DNA of 16,950 bases from CAZVCG01 sp964626265. Its GTDB lineage: Bacteria > Pseudomonadota > Alphaproteobacteria > UBA9219. This document shows, one piece after another, positions 1-8,796 of the stretch. Made by a program: the position numbers and the translations under genes. The notes under the pieces are model-generated. The model searched no databases. It was not told the DNA's origin and worked only from the letters and a program-made list of their open reading frames with translations. The stretch lies in contig CAZVCG010000041.1 in NCBI GenBank assembly GCA_964626265.1, positions 1 to 16,950 on the forward strand, written 5' to 3'. Positions within the stretch are counted from its first letter, which is position 1; the number at the start of each line of letters is the position of its first letter.

Positions 1-892
<892 letters not shown>

Positions 893-903
893 GGGGACTT
901 GAT

Positions 904-996
904 ATGTTTTCAGTTCATATTCTGGCCGGTGGCGTAGCGTTAGGCCTTTTCATTTATCTCTTCATTGCACTTCTGAAGCCGGAGATATTTCCATGA
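904..996 (+). CDS. kdpF: KdpF, small membrane subunit of the K+ pump
   Basis: This 30-codon gene encodes MFSVHILAGGVALGLFIYLF followed by IALLKPEIFP. It is a single transmembrane helix ending in the LLKPE.F motif typical of KdpF, a lipid-like peptide that stabilises the KdpABC complex in the inner membrane. Its length matches the family (about 29 residues in E. coli). A good Shine-Dalgarno sequence (aagggga, about 6 bases upstream) precedes the ATG. The stop overlaps the kdpA start in an ATGA junction. It lies first in the operon, as usual. The assignment rests on motif, size and position. Confidence 0.93.
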   Translation: MFSVHILAGGVALGLFIYLFIALLKPEIFP

Positions 997-2753
997 TCCT
1001 CTTCGGTCTGCCGATGAATAGTTGGCTGTTGGTCATTTCGTATTTCCTTCTGCTCTTCGCCTTGGCAAGGCCGCTTGGCGCGTATATGGCAAAGGTCTAC
1101 GAAGGTGAAAGAACTTTCCTTACGCCGGCGCTGGGCTGGATCGAAAGCAAATTTTTCGCCCTGTCCGGCATAGATCCCGTGAAACAAATGGACTGGAAGG
1201 AGTATGCGTTATCTTTACTGGTGTTTTCATTCGTTTGTTTTGTTGGCTTGTTTCTCATTTTGTTGTGCCAGAGCCATTTACCGCTGAATCCCTCAAATTT
1301 TCATGATATTTCGGTCGATATGGCCTTTAACGCAGCTGCAAGCATCATTACGAACACCGGATGGCAATCACATTTGCCGGAGTCCTCCATAAGCCAGTTC
1401 AGCCAGTTGGCAGGCATTACGGTGAATAACTTCTTTTCATGCGCTGCTGGCATGGCAGTCATGGTCGCTTTTGTACGAGGGTTCATACGTACGAAAACGA
1501 CGGCTTTAGGCAACTTTTGGGCAGATCTTGTTCGCGGCATACTTTACATACTTTTACCGCTCGCGACCGCTCTTGCCATTATTCTATCTTCACAGGGAGT
1601 CGTGCAGACATTGACAAATACTGAAACAGCTCAGTGGCTTGATCCGACAGTTCAAACCGGAGCCGCCCAGATCATTCATCTCGGCCCTGCCTCTTCTCTG
1701 GTCGCCATTAAGCAGCTCAGCAGCACAGGAGCGGGATATTATAACGTCAACTCGGCACACCCTTTCGAAAATCCCACGCCACTCAGCAACTTTTTCGAGA
1801 TGTTGGCTATTCTTCTAATTCCTGTGGCGCAATTTTTCATGTTCGGCGCAATGGTACGGAACATGGCTCAGGGCTGGTCGCTGATAATTGCAATTTCTCT
1901 TGTTTTTCTTCCAATGACGATGTTCGCTCTTGCTCACGAGCAAGCCGGCAATCCCCTGTTGCCTTCTCTCGGCATTGAACAATCCGTCTCCGCTCATAAC
2001 CCCGGCGGCAACATGGAGGGCAAGGAAATGCGTATTGGCATTGCCGGCTCGGTCCTTTGGGCCAGCGCGACCACGGCAACCTCCAATGGCTCGGTTAACG
2101 CAAGCTTCGACTCCTTCCTTCCTCTTACAAGCGCCGTTCCGTTGATGCTCATGCAATTCGACGAAGCTATATTCGGCGGCGCCGGATCGGGGCTGTTCAG
2201 TATGCTCATCCTTGTCGTCATCACCGTATTCATTGCCGGCCTCATGGCCGGACGGACGCCTGAATACCTCGGCAAAAGCGTTCAGACCTATGAAATCAAG
2301 ATGGCCACGCTCGCCATGCTTGTTCCTCATCTCGTGTCACTGATTGGCGCGGCGGTCGCGATGTCCGTAGCCGCCGGAAAAGCGGGAGTATTTAATCCCG
2401 GCGCGCAAGGCTTCAGCGAAATACTCTACGCCTTCACCTCGGCCGCGAACACAAACGGCAGCGCCATGGCCGGACTTTTTACGGAAACGCCTTTTTATAA
2501 CATTTCCTTGGCTCTTGCGATGTTGGCCGGACGATTCCTCGTCATTATTCCAGTACTGGCCATCGCAGGTTCGCTGGCGCAAAAACAGATCATTCCCCAA
2601 AAGGCCGGAACCCTATCTACGACTTCATCTTCTTTCGTGTTGGCGTTGCTTAGCATCGTCCTGCTTGTCGGCGTTCTCGCCTTCGTTCCGACGCTGGCGC
2701 TTGGCCCCATAGCAGAGCACTTCCACGTCTTGGGATCGGCGTATCCACAATGA
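993..2753 (+). CDS. kdpA: Potassium-transporting ATPase subunit KdpA (K+ channel-like subunit)
   Basis: This 586-residue polytopic inner-membrane protein is the potassium-selective subunit of the high-affinity KdpFABC P-type ATPase. It belongs to the SKT superfamily, with four pore-loop repeats. Filter regions are visible: NTGWQSH (repeat 1), GAGYYNVNSAHPFENPTPL (repeat 2), TATSNGSVNASFDS (repeat 3) and NTNGSAMAG (repeat 4). The N-terminus (NSWLLVISYFLLLFALARPLG) is a standard KdpA first helix, which supports the ATG at 993. The length is slightly above the E. coli protein (557). The 3' end overlaps kdpB by ATGA. By eye, base composition in the first third is more T-rich than in ftsK, which fits either membrane-protein codon bias or a different origin. 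Confidence 0.97.
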   Translation: MILFGLPMNSWLLVISYFLLLFALARPLGAYMAKVYEGERTFLTPALGWIESKFFALSGIDPVKQMDWKEYALSLLVFSFVCFVGLFLILLCQSHLPLNPSNFHDISVDMAFNAAASIITNTGWQSHLPESSISQFSQLAGITVNNFFSCAAGMAVMVAFVRGFIRTKTTALGNFWADLVRGILYILLPLATALAIILSSQGVVQTLTNTETAQWLDPTVQTGAAQIIHLGPASSLVAIKQLSSTGAGYYNVNSAHPFENPTPLSNFFEMLAILLIPVAQFFMFGAMVRNMAQGWSLIIAISLVFLPMTMFALAHEQAGNPLLPSLGIEQSVSAHNPGGNMEGKEMRIGIAGSVLWASATTATSNGSVNASFDSFLPLTSAVPLMLMQFDEAIFGGAGSGLFSMLILVVITVFIAGLMAGRTPEYLGKSVQTYEIKMATLAMLVPHLVSLIGAAVAMSVAAGKAGVFNPGAQGFSEILYAFTSAANTNGSAMAGLFTETPFYNISLALAMLAGRFLVIIPVLAIAGSLAQKQIIPQKAGTLSTTSSSFVLALLSIVLLVGVLAFVPTLALGPIAEHFHVLGSAYPQ

Positions 2754-4822
2754 AAGTCCGCTGGAAAAAACCCGCTTTGCTAACAGGCGCCGATTTCGGC
2801 GCGGCGATCAAAAGCTCTTTCGCGCGCCTGACTGTCGGCTGCCAACTGGGCAATCCCGTCATGTTCGTCGTTTATGTTAGCGCATTCCTGACGACCGTTT
2901 TGTTCATACAAAATCTCATGGCTCCTACAAACGAGCCGTCCTGGTTTATTGGCTCCATAGCCTTCTGCCTCTGGTTCACGGTTCTTTTCGCGAACTTCGC
3001 CGAATCATTGGCCGAAAGCAAAGGCAGAGCCCAGGCCGAAGCTCTCAAACGCGCGCGGCGCAACATCTTGGCCAAAAAGCTGACTAATGAAAAAAATCCT
3101 GAAAATTATGACATGGTTCCGGCATCATCCTTAAGACAAGACGACCTTGTCCTTGTTGAAAAAGGCGATTTGATTCCCGGCGACGGTCAGATTGTTGATG
3201 GCATAGCTGCCGTCGATGAAAGCGCCATAACGGGTGAAAGCGCGCCCGTCATCCGCGAATCCGGTGGCGACCGCGATGCCGTGACGGGCGGTACCCGCGT
3301 TTTGTCCGATTGGCTTATTGTCAGCATCGGCTCAAACCCCGGCGAAAGTTACCTCGATAAAATGATTGCGCTCGTCGAAGGCGCGCGACGCCATAAAACG
3401 CCTAATGAAATAGCATTGGGACTTTTACTGGCCGCCTTGACGATCGTCTTTTTGACGGTCAGCGCCACGCTACTCCCCTTCTCTCAATTCAGCGTCGATC
3501 AGGCAGGGCAAGGCCAGCCGGCAAGCGTCACGGTTCTCGTCGCGCTTCTCGTTTGCCTGGTTCCTACGACGATAGGCGGCCTTTTATCGGCAATAGGCAT
3601 CGCGGGTATGAATCGTCTTATCCGCGCTAACGTAATCTCTACTTCCGGACGCGCCATTGAAGCCGCAGGCGATGTGAACATCCTCCTTCTGGACAAGACT
3701 GGAACTATCACGCACGGCAACAGGCAAGCGGTCGCGTTCATTCCCTCTCGAGGCGTCACGGCTGCACAACTCGCTATGGCGGCCACGCTAGCCTCGCTGG
3801 CTGACGATACGCCCGAAGGCAAGAGCATCGTGTCCTTAGCCCGAGCGAATTACGGCGTATCGGATATGGAACAGTTGCCACCGGAAGCCGTCTTCATTCC
3901 TTTCACGGCCGATACACGCGTTAGCGGTGTCAAGCTGGCAAACAGACGCATCCTGAAGGGTGCCTGCGATACAATCGGCGACCGTGTCAGGGAACTGGGC
4001 GGCTTTGTGCCGGACAATCTCTCACGTCAGGCGGACACAATCGCCCGGCAAGGCGGTACGCCCTTGATGGTCGCCGACGGCAATAAAGTCCTTGGCGTTA
4101 TTCATCTTAAGGACATCGTTAAGGCCGGCATTAAACAACGTCTTGCTGACCTTCGAGCCATGGGAATTAAAAGCGTCATGGTTACTGGCGACAATCCGCT
4201 TACCGCCGCCGCAATCGCGGCGGAAGCAGGGGTCGACGATTACATCCCGCAAGCGACACCGGAAACCAAGCTTACTTATATCCGCAAAGTTCAGGAAAAC
4301 GGCGAGATGATAGCCATGGTCGGCGATGGCACGAACGATGCGCCTGCCTTGGCGCAGGCCGATGTCGCAGTCACGATGAACAGCGGCACTCAAGCCGCCA
4401 AAGAAGCCGGAAACATGGTCGATCTCGACAGCAATCCTACAAAACTCATCGAAATCGTTCAGATTGGAAAGCAACTTCTTATGACCAGAGGCTCTCTCAC
4501 GACGTTCAGCCTCTCTAACGACATTGCCAAATACTTTGCGATCATTCCAGCCGTATTCGCCGAAACTTATCCTTTTCTCGACAAACTGAACGTCATGAAT
4601 TTGACTTCGCCACGCAGCGCGATTTTGTCCGCAGTGATTTTTAACGCCATCATCATCATCATTCTAATTCCACTGGCCCTTAGAGGCGTTAAATATCGTC
4701 CTATCAGCGCATCCGGCATGTTGCTCCATAATCTCGTAGTGTATGGCGGTGGGGGCGTTATCTTTCCTTTTATAGGAATCAAGGCCATAGATATGTTTTT
4801 AAGAGCATTTGGGGTTTCTTGA
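2750..4822 (+). CDS. kdpB: Potassium-transporting ATPase subunit KdpB (P-type ATPase catalytic subunit)
   Basis: This 690-residue P-type ATPase hydrolyses ATP to drive K+ uptake by KdpA. Motifs appear in order: the actuator-domain TGES (VDESAITGESAPVI), the phosphorylation motif DKTGTITHGN with the acceptor aspartate, the nucleotide-binding region, MVTGDNPLTAAAIAAEAGVD, and the hinge GDGTNDAPALAQADVAVTMN. Then come the C-terminal helices with NDIAKYFAIIPAVF and the Kdp-typical LNVMNLTSPRSAILSAVIFNA. The first helix pair (VMFVVYVSAFLTTVLF, SIAFCLWFTVLFANFAESLAE) is as in KdpB. No catalytic motif is missing, and the length is normal (E. coli 682). The start overlaps the kdpA stop; one base separates its stop from the kdpC start. 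Confidence 0.98.
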   Translation: MKVRWKKPALLTGADFGAAIKSSFARLTVGCQLGNPVMFVVYVSAFLTTVLFIQNLMAPTNEPSWFIGSIAFCLWFTVLFANFAESLAESKGRAQAEALKRARRNILAKKLTNEKNPENYDMVPASSLRQDDLVLVEKGDLIPGDGQIVDGIAAVDESAITGESAPVIRESGGDRDAVTGGTRVLSDWLIVSIGSNPGESYLDKMIALVEGARRHKTPNEIALGLLLAALTIVFLTVSATLLPFSQFSVDQAGQGQPASVTVLVALLVCLVPTTIGGLLSAIGIAGMNRLIRANVISTSGRAIEAAGDVNILLLDKTGTITHGNRQAVAFIPSRGVTAAQLAMAATLASLADDTPEGKSIVSLARANYGVSDMEQLPPEAVFIPFTADTRVSGVKLANRRILKGACDTIGDRVRELGGFVPDNLSRQADTIARQGGTPLMVADGNKVLGVIHLKDIVKAGIKQRLADLRAMGIKSVMVTGDNPLTAAAIAAEAGVDDYIPQATPETKLTYIRKVQENGEMIAMVGDGTNDAPALAQADVAVTMNSGTQAAKEAGNMVDLDSNPTKLIEIVQIGKQLLMTRGSLTTFSLSNDIAKYFAIIPAVFAETYPFLDKLNVMNLTSPRSAILSAVIFNAIIIIILIPLALRGVKYRPISASGMLLHNLVVYGGGGVIFPFIGIKAIDMFLRAFGVS

Positions 4823-4823
4823 A

Positions 4824-5411
4824 ATGACGAATGCAATGCGTCCGGCTTTAACGTTATTTTTTCTATTTACGATCCTTACGGGAGCCATATATCCCGCCGC
4901 CGTTTTACTCGTTTCGCGCGTGGCTTTTTCCGAAAAATCCCAAGGAAGCCTCATTATAAAAGACGGCGTAGTTCTCGGTTCGCGCCTTATTGGACAGAAC
5001 TTCGGCGACCCCAAATACTTTTGGGGACGTCCTTCGGCTACATCGCCTTATGCCTACAACGCCGTCGCATCCGCCGCCAGCAACCTTAGTCCCGCCAACC
5101 CTGCGTTGCGCGATAAAGTCAAATCGCAACTTGAAAAGTTTCACAATGCGGATTCCCAAAATCGAGATCCGGTTCCTGTCGATTTGGTCACCACATCCGG
5201 CAGCGGCCTAGATCCTCATATCTCCTTTGCTGCCGCAGAATATCAAATAGCCCGCATAGCAAAAGCGCGTAAAATGGAGCCGGATAAAATCCGTGAAATA
5301 GTGTTGCGGCATACTGAAGCGCCCACCTTCGGTTTTCTGGGAGAATCGCGAGTCAATGTGTTAACTTTAAATCTTGAACTTGACGGCAAATTGCCGAGCG
5401 AGGGTTCATGA
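4824..5411 (+). CDS. kdpC: Potassium-transporting ATPase subunit KdpC
   Basis: KdpC is the single-span accessory subunit of the Kdp pump, needed for complex assembly and K+ affinity. The protein of 195 residues (ATG at 4824) starts MTNAMRPALTLFFLFTILTG, a membrane anchor whose NAMRPALT core is typical of KdpC. It continues with GSRLIGQNFGDPKYFWGRPS and the conserved SGLDPHISFAAAEYQ.ARIAKAR block. The C-terminal segment is TEAPTFGFLGESRVNVLTLNL. A TTG 15 bases upstream (4809) lies in the same frame but inside kdpB; the ATG after the kdpB stop is the better start. The 3' end overlaps kdpD by ATGA. Length is normal for the family. Confidence 0.96.
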   Translation: MTNAMRPALTLFFLFTILTGAIYPAAVLLVSRVAFSEKSQGSLIIKDGVVLGSRLIGQNFGDPKYFWGRPSATSPYAYNAVASAASNLSPANPALRDKVKSQLEKFHNADSQNRDPVPVDLVTTSGSGLDPHISFAAAEYQIARIAKARKMEPDKIREIVLRHTEAPTFGFLGESRVNVLTLNLELDGKLPSEGS

Positions 5412-7456
5412 ACGAAGACACCCTGCGCCCTGACCCCGATGCCCTTCTCGGCAAGATCAAGGCCGAGGAAGAAAAGGCGAAGCGCGGCAAGCTGAAAATC
5501 TTTTTTGGCAGCAGCGCTGGAGTCGGCAAAACCTATGCCATGCTTTCGGCCGCGCGCGAAAAGAACGCTGAAGGCATCGATGTCGTCGTCGGTCTTGTAG
5601 AAACCCACAAACGCCCGGAAACCGAGAAATTGCTCGAAGGTTTGCAGATTCTCCTGCCCCGGAAAATCGACTATCGCGGCGTGACGTTACGCGAACTCGA
5701 CCTCGACGGCATTCTCGAACGTAAACCGGAAATAGCGCTAATCGACGAATTGGCACACACCAACGCGCCCACCATGCGCCACCCTAAACGCTGGAATGAC
5801 GTAGTCGAGATTTTGGACGCGGGAATCGACGTTTACACCACTCTTAATGTACAGCACATCGAGAGCCTCGCTGATGTCGTCGCAGGTTCGACGGGCGTGT
5901 GGGTCAAGGAAACAGTGCCGGATTCCATCTTCGACGAAGCCGACGACATCGTCCTTGTCGATATCAACGCCGACGAACTGCTCAAGCGTCTCGAAGAAGG
6001 CAAGGTCTACGTCGCCCCTCAGGTCAAAGCCCATGCCGCCGAAAACTTTTTCCGCAAAAGTAACCTGATTGCGCTTCGCGAACTCGCGCTGCGACGCACA
6101 GCCGAGCGCGTCGACGCGCAAATGGACGCCTACAATGATAGCGAAGGCCTACGCGATCGCGCTTCCATATCGGATAAAATCCTTGTCTGCATCGGCCCCG
6201 ATCCCTTATCTGCAAAGCTCGTCCGCACGACAAAGCGCATGGCCTCCGGCCTTAAAGCCCAGTGGACCGCCATATACGTAGAAAACGCCAGAAGTCACCG
6301 TCTTGACGAACTGTCGCGGCGCAAGGTCGAATCCTTGTTCCGCATGGTCGAGCGCATCGGTGGTAAATCGGTCGTCGTGCAGGGCGACAATGCTGAGGAC
6401 GAAATTATCGCCCACGCGCGTATCCACAATTTTTCCAAAGTCGTTGTAGGAAAACCAATTAAATCCCGTTGGCGCAATTTCATCGAAGGCACGCTATCTG
6501 ACAAGATCATTCAAAAAAGCGGCAACCTCGATGTCTATGTCGTCACGGGACAGGCGGAAAAACACGAAGAATCCGATCTTTCCGAACGCCTCGCAGCTTT
6601 AAAACCTATGCCCTACGTATGGGCGTTGGTTCTCGTTGCTTTTTTCACGATTTTCGGGATTTTCACCGACGCGATTTTAGACCCCATTGATCAGGCTCTC
6701 ATTTATCTTACGGGCATCGTCCTGATTGCCGTCAAGCACGGACGCGGTCCGTCTTTCTTTTACGCTCTTCTCAGCGCGGCGGCCTTCAATATTTTCTTTT
6801 TAACTCCCCAACACGCATACGGATCCGAAGACCGCTCTTACCTGATAACCTTTTTAGTCATGTTGATTATGGGATACGTTATCGCCAATCAGGCGTCAAA
6901 ATTACGAACGCAAATGCTTTTGGCGCGAGAACGTGAACTTCATACGCAAACGCTCTACCGTCTCACGCGTGAACTGACGGGCAGCAGAGGCCGCCAGCGC
7001 GTTTCTGAGGTCGTCGCCAAGCATGTCGCTGAAATGCTGGATGCGGAAATCACCGTTTGGTTAACCGATGAAGATAAACACCTCGCCCCCATCGTAGGCG
7101 AATTGCCTGCTTCAGATTACGTCAAGGAGCGTAGCGTCGTGCAGTGGTGCTTCGACAACGCCAAACTGGCCGGAAAAAACACGACGACGATGCCAAGCGC
7201 TGAAGGCTTTTATCTTCCCCTTATCGGTTCGAACGAAACGCTCGGCGTGTTCGGCGTTACTCTTCGCGACAACGAGCGCCAGTTATCGCTTGACGAAATA
7301 TCGACGCTGGAGACGATCGTCAGCCTGCTCGCCTCCGCACAGGAACGCGTGCGCGCAGGCGAAGTGGTTCTCAAAACGCGCATCGCCGAAGAGAGCGAAA
7401 AAATCCGCGAATCTCTGATAAAATCACATAAAGAAGTGACAGGAATACCGTTGTAG
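5408..7456 (+). CDS. kdpD: KdpD sensor protein lacking the histidine-kinase core (C-terminally truncated)
   Basis: KdpD normally senses K+ limitation or turgor and phosphorylates KdpE to switch on kdpFABC. This 682-residue protein has the KdpD N-terminal ATP-binding domain with Walker A GSSAGVGKT (34-42) and IDELAHTN (112-119). A USP-like domain follows (about 250-375, with ILVCIGPDPLSAKLVR). Next are four membrane helices (about 402-497) and a GAF-like region (about 525-645). It ends ESEKIRESLIKSHKEVTGIPL. By alignment from memory, the H in KSH (residue 674) occupies the place of the autophosphorylated His (E. coli His673). The usual SHDLRTPL motif is degraded, and the protein stops eight residues later. 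The dimerisation helices and the whole HATPase domain (about 210 residues) are missing, and no kdpE follows. It could be a decayed gene or a functional kinase-less sensor, since shortened KdpD forms are known in some bacteria. The palindromic element at 7481-7613 starts 25 bases after the stop. Confidence 0.93.
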   Translation: MNEDTLRPDPDALLGKIKAEEEKAKRGKLKIFFGSSAGVGKTYAMLSAAREKNAEGIDVVVGLVETHKRPETEKLLEGLQILLPRKIDYRGVTLRELDLDGILERKPEIALIDELAHTNAPTMRHPKRWNDVVEILDAGIDVYTTLNVQHIESLADVVAGSTGVWVKETVPDSIFDEADDIVLVDINADELLKRLEEGKVYVAPQVKAHAAENFFRKSNLIALRELALRRTAERVDAQMDAYNDSEGLRDRASISDKILVCIGPDPLSAKLVRTTKRMASGLKAQWTAIYVENARSHRLDELSRRKVESLFRMVERIGGKSVVVQGDNAEDEIIAHARIHNFSKVVVGKPIKSRWRNFIEGTLSDKIIQKSGNLDVYVVTGQAEKHEESDLSERLAALKPMPYVWALVLVAFFTIFGIFTDAILDPIDQALIYLTGIVLIAVKHGRGPSFFYALLSAAAFNIFFLTPQHAYGSEDRSYLITFLVMLIMGYVIANQASKLRTQMLLARERELHTQTLYRLTRELTGSRGRQRVSEVVAKHVAEMLDAEITVWLTDEDKHLAPIVGELPASDYVKERSVVQWCFDNAKLAGKNTTTMPSAEGFYLPLIGSNETLGVFGVTLRDNERQLSLDEISTLETIVSLLASAQERVRAGEVVLKTRIAEESEKIRESLIKSHKEVTGIPL

Positions 7457-7480
7457 GTTTACGTACAATGGAACAGAAAG

Positions 7481-7613
7481 TGTCATTCCGGGGCGCGCAA
7501 TAGCGCGAACCCGGAATCCCGTTTGTTATAGCCGCATGAAAACATAACGGGATTCCGGATCCATTTTCTTTCGCCTGCTAATGCAGACGTATAGAAAATG
7601 TTCCGGAATGACA
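7481..7613. repeat. Palindromic intergenic element with nested hairpins
   Basis: The element is bounded by an 11-bp perfect inverted repeat, tgtcattccgg (7481-7491) against ccggaatgaca (7603-7613). Inside is a small GC stem, cgcgc/gcgcg (7494-7498 with 7503-7507, loop AATA). A second 13-bp perfect inverted repeat pairs 7511-7523 (ccggaatcccgtt) with 7546-7558. The attccgg core thus recurs four times in alternating orientation. The layout resembles the 'gtcattccgg' interspersed repeats seen in many alphaproteobacterial intergenic regions, or a small MITE-like element. It sits between convergent genes and could also end transcription from both sides, although no long T-tract follows either arm. 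I saw no coding potential and no clear target-site duplication. Confidence 0.8.
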
Positions 7614-7615
7614 GA

Positions 7616-8796
7616 TTATCTTACCCCCCACGCCTCGACTAGCCTCACCCAATAACTCGCGCCTATGGGAATGACCGCGTCATTGAAGTCGAAATGTGGA
7701 CCATGAAGATTGGCGCAGTGTTTTACGTCTCCTGCGCCTAACGCGATATAGCAACCTGGAACTTGCNNNNNNNNNNAAGCATGGAACCGAAATCTTCCGC
7801 GCCCATTACGGGTTCCATGTTCTCATCGACTTTGTCGTCGCCGAGCATATCGCGCAGAACGCTTGCGCAAAAAGCGGCTTCCTTCGCATCGTTGACCGTA
7901 GCATCCGTGTAGCAATGATATTCATAATCGGCCACAGTTGCGCCGAAAGCCGCGGCGACATTTTCCGCAATGCAGGGAATGCCTTCCTGAAACAGCTTAC
8001 GCGCTTCCGGCTTAAAGCTTCGCGCCGTGCCGCCCAGAAAGACGCTTTCTGGCATTATATTAAAAGCCTGCCCACCTCCGATGCGCGTGACGCTGATCAC
8101 GCCGGCGTCAAGAGGCTTGAGATTGCGCGCGACGAGAGATTGCAAGGCTGTAACGATATGCGCAGCGCAAAGGACGCTGTCTGTAAAATGTTCGGGAAAT
8201 GCGGCATGTCCGCCTTTGCCCACGACCGTCATCTCGAACGTGTCGGCGTTCGCCATCATAGGTCCGGCGCATAAACCCGCTTTCCCAAGCGGAATGCTCT
8301 GCCAATTATGGATTCCATATACATGCTCGCACGGAAATTTTGTGAACAAGCCGTCCTTGATCATGCTCTCAGCCCCGCCTTCACTCTCTTCGGCAGGTTG
8401 AAAGATGAAGACGACAGTACCTTTGAAGTTCCGCGCTTTGGCCAGATGCTGGGCGGCAGCGAGTAGCATCGCCACGTGCCCGTCATGGCCGCACGCGTGC
8501 ATCTTGCCGGGGTATAGGGAGGCATAAGGGAGGTTGGTCTGTTCCTGCAGATCGAGCGCATCCATATCCGCGCGCAGACCAACCATGCCACCCTTGCCTT
8601 TAGCGCCTTGCAAAACGCCGACAACGCCCGTTTTGCCAATGCCGCGATGCACTTCGATACCCCAGCCCGCAAGCTTTTCGGCCACAAAGTCCGAGGCGAA
8701 CGTCTCCTCAAAGGCAGTCTGGGCGTTTCTGTGTAGCTCCTGCCGCCAAGCGGTATGTTCTGGCAATAATTTTTCAATTTCAGGAATAAGTTTCAT
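7616..8796 (-). CDS. M20D-family amidohydrolase / metal-dependent peptidase (interrupted by assembly gap)
   Basis: The product is a zinc or manganese amidohydrolase of the hippurate hydrolase / N-acyl-amino-acid amidohydrolase family (M20D). It cleaves amide bonds of acylated amino acids in the cytoplasm; the exact substrate is unknown. Visible motifs are LRADMDALDLQEQ, the metal-binding MHACGHDGHVAMLL, FQPAEESEGGAESM (catalytic Glu), GIHNWQS, VGKGGHAAFPE (dimerisation domain) and MGAEDFGSML. Ten Ns at 7767-7776 break the frame. Beyond them, one frame gives the proper C-terminus: QVPGCYIALGAGD, then HGPHFDFNDAVIPIGASYWV and RLVEAWGVR, stopping at 7616. Joining the two parts needs a true gap of 2 bases (modulo 3), giving about 390 residues, normal for the family. 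A frame read straight through the Ns stops falsely at 7738. The start overlaps the upstream monophosphatase stop (ATGA). Confidence 0.92.
7767..7776. other. Assembly gap (10 Ns) inside the amidohydrolase gene
   Basis: Ten unknown bases join two contigs within the amidohydrolase. The reading frames on the two sides are compatible only if the true missing length is 2, 5, 8 or another value of 2 modulo 3. The spacing of the family motif MLxQVPGCY favours 2. The ten Ns are therefore probably a placeholder length. Confidence 0.97.

Noticed and set aside
4195..4225. GC-rich dyad around the taccgccgccgcaatcgcgg stretch in kdpB
   Set aside because: It falls in the conserved GDNPLTAAAIAAEAG coding motif; the symmetry follows from alanine codons.
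7481..7613. CRISPR array or insertion sequence at the repeat cluster
   Set aside because: The repeats are inverted and nested rather than direct and evenly spaced, there are no cas genes, and no transposase can be encoded in 133 bases.
7696..8274. Plus-strand frame of 192 codons spanning the N-run
   Set aside because: It is antisense to the M20D amidohydrolase, has no family features and reads through unknown bases.
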